Shown: positions 6,224 through 8,811 of the stretch, piece after piece
Layout of the letters: each line of letters begins with the position of its first letter
How positions within the stretch are numbered: the first letter of the stretch is position 1
Assembly: GCA_002348425.1 (NCBI GenBank)
Contig: DEBE01000029.1
Location: 1-8,811, forward strand
DNA: 8,811 nt
Direction: 5' to 3'
Origin: Alphaproteobacteria bacterium UBA2964
GTDB taxonomy: Bacteria; Pseudomonadota; Alphaproteobacteria; MPNO01; UBA2964
Notes under the pieces: generated by a model
The model's input: only the letters and a program-made list of their open reading frames with translations
The model's database searches: none
What the model was told of the DNA's origin: nothing
Program-made: the position numbers and the translations under genes

Positions 6224-6241
6224 ATAAACGATTTCGTTTAT
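6224..6241. repeat. 18-bp palindrome just upstream of folB/folX
   Basis: ATAAACGA-TT-TCGTTTAT has 8-bp perfect arms with a 2-bp centre. It ends 14 bp before the ATG, next to the Shine-Dalgarno (AAGG, 6213-6216). A second dyad, GTGAA-TTT-TTCAC (6245-6257), lies 3 bp away. There is no T-run after either arm in the - direction, so an operator or leader hairpin is likelier than a terminator. Confidence 0.55.
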
Positions 6242-6266
6242 TAAGTGAATTTTTCACAAAATACTA

Positions 6267-7040
6267 TTATTCTGCGGGTGTATCACTATCAGTAGATTTC
6301 GCCCACTCAAGGTGTTGGCCACCATCTAATGCTATCATTTGACCAGTCATCGACGGAGATGACAAAATAAATTTTACTGCCTGACAAATTTCTTCGGGTG
6401 TTGTCCCACGATTTAGTGGGGTGTTTATACATTGGTCTTCGAATTGTTTATTTGTTTGCCTTGGACTGGGGAGGGCAGGGCCTGGCCCCACACCGTTAAC
6501 GCGAATTCTGGGAGCCAAAGCCAATGCAAGGCTTTGAGTGAGAGCCCAAAGCCCAACCTTGCTAATAGTGTATGAAGTAAAATGCGGTGTTATGTTCCAC
6601 ACACGCTGGTCAATCAGGTTGATTACATTTCCATTCATATCTGTTGGCAATAATTTTGAAAACTGTTGGATTAAGAAAAAGGGAGCTTGTAAATTTGTTT
6701 TTAAATGATGCTGCCAGCTATCGACGGTGGCTGTATCTATGGAGTCAAATTCAAATACGGATGCGTTGTTAACAAGACAGGTAAGGGTGCCTAACTTTTG
6801 TGTGGCTTCATCAATTAAATATTGAGCTTGTTCCTCTTTCTCTAGGTCGGCATAAATAGCTATAGCATTGCCCCCGCTCTCATTAATATTTTCTACTAAA
6901 TTAACGGCCTCTTTTTTTGAATTTTGATAGTGGACGGCTACCTTCCAGCCGTTATCAGCAAAGTCGGAAGCGATTGCCGCACCAATTCTGCGGGCTGCCC
7001 CAGTAATTAACACATTATTTTCTCTTATTGTCATTTGCAC
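6267..7040 (-). CDS. Pteridine-reductase-like short-chain dehydrogenase (PTR1/FolM type)
   Basis: This is a Rossmann-fold NADPH-dependent reductase of the classical short-chain family, 257 residues. Several marks point to pteridine reductase rather than a generic member: TGAARRIG (13-20) fits the TGx3RxG motif of PTR1/FolM; HYQNS (37-41) follows the second strand as HYHRS does in Leishmania PTR1; the usual catalytic Ser is Asp144 (NLIDQRV), as in PTR1 and FolM; Y157-x3-K161 is intact; and LAPRIRVNGVGPGP (175-188) matches PTR1. NNAS is at 91-94. It lies directly upstream of folB/folX, fitting a role in reducing dihydropterins or dihydrofolate. The start is GTG 7040 or ATG 7034; neither has a clear Shine-Dalgarno. 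The exact substrate is inferred; FabG-like or other short-chain activity is the alternative. Confidence 0.88.
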   Translation of the reverse strand: MQMTIRENNVLITGAARRIGAAIASDFADNGWKVAVHYQNSKKEAVNLVENINESGGNAIAIYADLEKEEQAQYLIDEATQKLGTLTCLVNNASVFEFDSIDTATVDSWQHHLKTNLQAPFFLIQQFSKLLPTDMNGNVINLIDQRVWNITPHFTSYTISKVGLWALTQSLALALAPRIRVNGVGPGPALPSPRQTNKQFEDQCINTPLNRGTTPEEICQAVKFILSSPSMTGQMIALDGGQHLEWAKSTDSDTPAE

Positions 7041-7080
7041 ACAATGTTAAATTAAAAAAAACTAAAGCTTAATGTCCAAT

Positions 7081-7112
7081 TTTATACTGGCATATATTTA
7101 TATTGGTATATA
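7081..7112. repeat. Tandem 16-bp direct repeat upstream of the reductase gene
   Basis: Two head-to-tail copies, TTTATACTGGCATATA (7081-7096) and TTTATATTGGTATATA (7097-7112), differ at 2 of 16 positions, both C/T. They fill part of the 102-bp gap between uvrB and the reductase. Read on the - strand, each contains TATAAA, and TTGCAT (7114-7119) lies 17 bp before a weak TATATG. They may be paired operator sites or part of the promoter. Confidence 0.55.
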
Positions 7113-7142
7113 AATGCAATAATTCTTGGAAAACTATTCAGT

Positions 7143-8811
7143 TTAGTGTTTTCCCCTATGATAAGACTTTTTACTTTTTTGGAATTCTGCGGCACGAATG
7201 CGCGCGGCTAGCCTTTTAGGCCCTGCCGGTTCTGTTTCCATTAATCCCAATTCATGGGTCTCTAATCGCTGAATTTCATCCCTTATCCGTGCCGCCTCTT
7301 CAAATTCTAAATCTCCAGCAGCTTTTTTCATATCTTTTCTGAGGTGTTGCAGATGTTTTGTTAAATTTTCTCCGATAAATTGATTCGGAAGATTGTCACC
7401 TGTGTCTACAGTGTAATGGTCTCCTTCGTAAACTGATTCGAGTATATCTCCTATGTTTTTTCGGATCGTTTGAGGAGTAATATTCTTTTCTAGATTAAAA
7501 TTTTGTTGTTTTATCCGGCGTCTGTTTGTCTCATCAATGGCGTACTCTAAGGAACCGGTCATATTATCTGCATATAGGATAACCCGGCCATCAATGTTGC
7601 GTGCTGCCCGCCCAATTGTTTGTATGAGAGACGTCTTTGATCTCAGAAAACCCTCTTTATCTGCGTCAAGAATAGCGACCAACGCACATTCTGGTATATC
7701 CAAACCTTCGCGCAATAAATTTATACCAATAAGTACATCAAAAGATCCTAGGCGTAATTCCCGAATGATTTCAATACGTTCCAAAGTATCGATGTCAGAG
7801 TGAAGATATCGTACCCTTATCCCTGCCTCCTGCATAAATTCAGTAAGGTCTTCGGCCATTCTTTTGGTGAGTGTGGTAATAAGCACCCGTTGTTGTTTTT
7901 GCGAACAATCCCGGCATTCCGCCATGATATCATCAACTTGGTTTTCTACTGGACGCACAACACACAGGGGGTCGATTAGCCCTGTGGGCCTAATGACTTG
8001 CTCGACAAAAGATCCACTAGTTTGTTGGAGTTCCCAAGGGCCAGGAGTGGCAGATACAAAAACTGTTTGCGGGCGCATTCCTTCCCACTCCTCAAATTTC
8101 AGGGGTCTGTTATCCAAGCAAGAAGGCAAACGAAATCCGAATTCCGCTAAGGTGGTTTTCCTACTGAAATCTCCTTTAAACATTCCTCCAAGCTGGGGTA
8201 CGGTAACATGACTTTCATCGACTATTAGAAGAGACTCTTCAGGAAGATATTCAAGCAATGTGGGTGGTGGCTCACCAGGTGCTCGACCGGTTAAATATCG
8301 TGAATAATTTTCTATTCCAGCACAATGGCCTGTGGCTTCAATCATTTCTAAGTCGAATTGGGTCCTTTGTTCTATTCTTTGCGCTTCCAATAATTTATTT
8401 GAGGCATGTAACTCCTTAATTCGACTATTTAACTCTCGTTTAATTCCCTTGATAGCTTGTTGCAACGTTGGTCTTGGCGTTACGTAGTGGCTATTGGGAT
8501 AAATAGTAATTGAATCCAACTCACCAGTTTTACTGCCAGTCAGTGGGTCAAACTCGTGAATAAATTCTAATTCCTCTCCAAATAGAGATAGGCGCCAACC
8601 CCGATCCTCATAGTGAGCTGGGAAGATCTCCAGTTGATCACCGCGCACTCTAAAGGTACCACGAGTAAAGTTTTGATCATTGCGCCTATATTGAAGTTCT
8701 ATAAATTGCCGGAGTAATTGTTCGCGCTTGACCAGGTCCCCAACCTTTAAAGGAATAGTCATTTCAGAATAGGTTTCTACTGAACCAATACCATAAATGC
8801 AGGATACTGAG
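7143..8811 (-). CDS. uvrB: Excinuclease ABC subunit B, N-terminus outside window
   Basis: UvrB is the DNA-damage-verifying helicase-like subunit that UvrA loads and UvrC then joins. The frame stays open to the window edge: codons 8763-8810 encode [16 protein letters not shown], matching the conserved VSCIYGLG block near residue 146 of the E. coli protein, so the Met at 8762 is internal and about 145 residues, including Walker A and the beta-hairpin, are off-window. Of the 555 residues seen: UvrA-interacting domain first, then DESHVT (motif II, 8202-8219), FVSATPG (motif III), [10 protein letters not shown] (motif V), QTIGRAARN (motif VI), and a UVR motif ([16 protein letters not shown]) for UvrC. 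After it comes a basic tail of about 35 residues that E. coli lacks, commonly seen in alphaproteobacteria. The reductase gene follows after 102 bp. Confidence 0.97.
   Translation of the reverse strand, partial: SVSCIYGIGSVETYSEMTIPLKVGDLVKREQLLRQFIELQYRRNDQNFTRGTFRVRGDQLEIFPAHYEDRGWRLSLFGEELEFIHEFDPLTGSKTGELDSITIYPNSHYVTPRPTLQQAIKGIKRELNSRIKELHASNKLLEAQRIEQRTQFDLEMIEATGHCAGIENYSRYLTGRAPGEPPPTLLEYLPEESLLIVDESHVTVPQLGGMFKGDFSRKTTLAEFGFRLPSCLDNRPLKFEEWEGMRPQTVFVSATPGPWELQQTSGSFVEQVIRPTGLIDPLCVVRPVENQVDDIMAECRDCSQKQQRVLITTLTKRMAEDLTEFMQEAGIRVRYLHSDIDTLERIEIIRELRLGSFDVLIGINLLREGLDIPECALVAILDADKEGFLRSKTSLIQTIGRAARNIDGRVILYADNMTGSLEYAIDETNRRRIKQQNFNLEKNITPQTIRKNIGDILESVYEGDHYTVDTGDNLPNQFIGENLTKHLQHLRKDMKKAAGDLEFEEAARIRDEIQRLETHELGLMETEPAGPKRLAARIRAAEFQKSKKSYHRGKH

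Noticed and set aside
7864..8211. 115-codon open frame on the + strand
   Set aside because: It is antisense to the helicase core of uvrB, with low-complexity, shadow-like composition.
8760..8762. ATG at 8762 as the uvrB start
   Set aside because: The frame continues upstream to the window edge and encodes the conserved SCIYG block, so this Met is internal.
1..8811. Mobile element, prophage, CRISPR or defence system
   Set aside because: Every gene is a recognised housekeeping type with uniform base composition; no transposase, integrase, spaced repeats or terminal repeats are visible.

Overview
The window reads as a piece of a bacterial chromosome from an AT-rich alphaproteobacterium (roughly 40% G+C by eye). 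The protein sequences have alphaproteobacterial character. As I recall, the uvrC-pgsA-moaD-moaE gene order is common in that class. The low G+C would fit a marine or streamlined lineage, but I cannot name a genus. There is no sign of mobile elements, CRISPR arrays, tRNA or rRNA genes. Coding density is high and the genes look intact, apart from two cut by the window edges.

Layout: one gene is on the + strand at the left edge, the 3' part of ilvE (1-360). All others are on the - strand, so transcription runs from right to left. In transcription order they are uvrB (cut at the right edge, 8811-7143), a pteridine-reductase-like short-chain dehydrogenase (7040-6267), folB/folX (6209-5802), a 336-bp non-coding gap, uvrC (5465-3576), pgsA (3507-2890), mobB (2887-2372), moeA (2369-1116), moaD (1116-865) and moaE (860-402). 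ilvE and moaE converge across 41 bp.

The pgsA-to-moaE segment is tightly packed, with gaps of 2, 2, -1 and 4 nt. Each Shine-Dalgarno sequence lies inside the end of the preceding gene, so translational coupling is likely. mobB, moeA, moaD and moaE all belong to the late steps of molybdenum cofactor synthesis: MoaD and MoaE form molybdopterin synthase, MoeA inserts molybdate, and MobB is a GTP-binding accessory protein. No moaA, moaC or mobA is in view. uvrB and uvrC encode two parts of the nucleotide-excision repair nuclease and bracket a pterin/folate pair.

I found no wholly new system. The points most worth a second look are: (1) the reductase carries PTR1/FolM hallmarks, and its aldolase neighbour has a FolX-like K-L signature, so the pair may make tetrahydromonapterin rather than only serving folate synthesis; (2) the MoaD C-terminal Gly-Gly codons double as a perfect AGGAGG for moaE; (3) the uvrC leader holds a perfect DnaA box, a 17-bp palindrome and alternative hairpins at the start codon; (4) the two short gaps flanking the reductase hold tandem 16-bp repeats and two adjacent palindromes.
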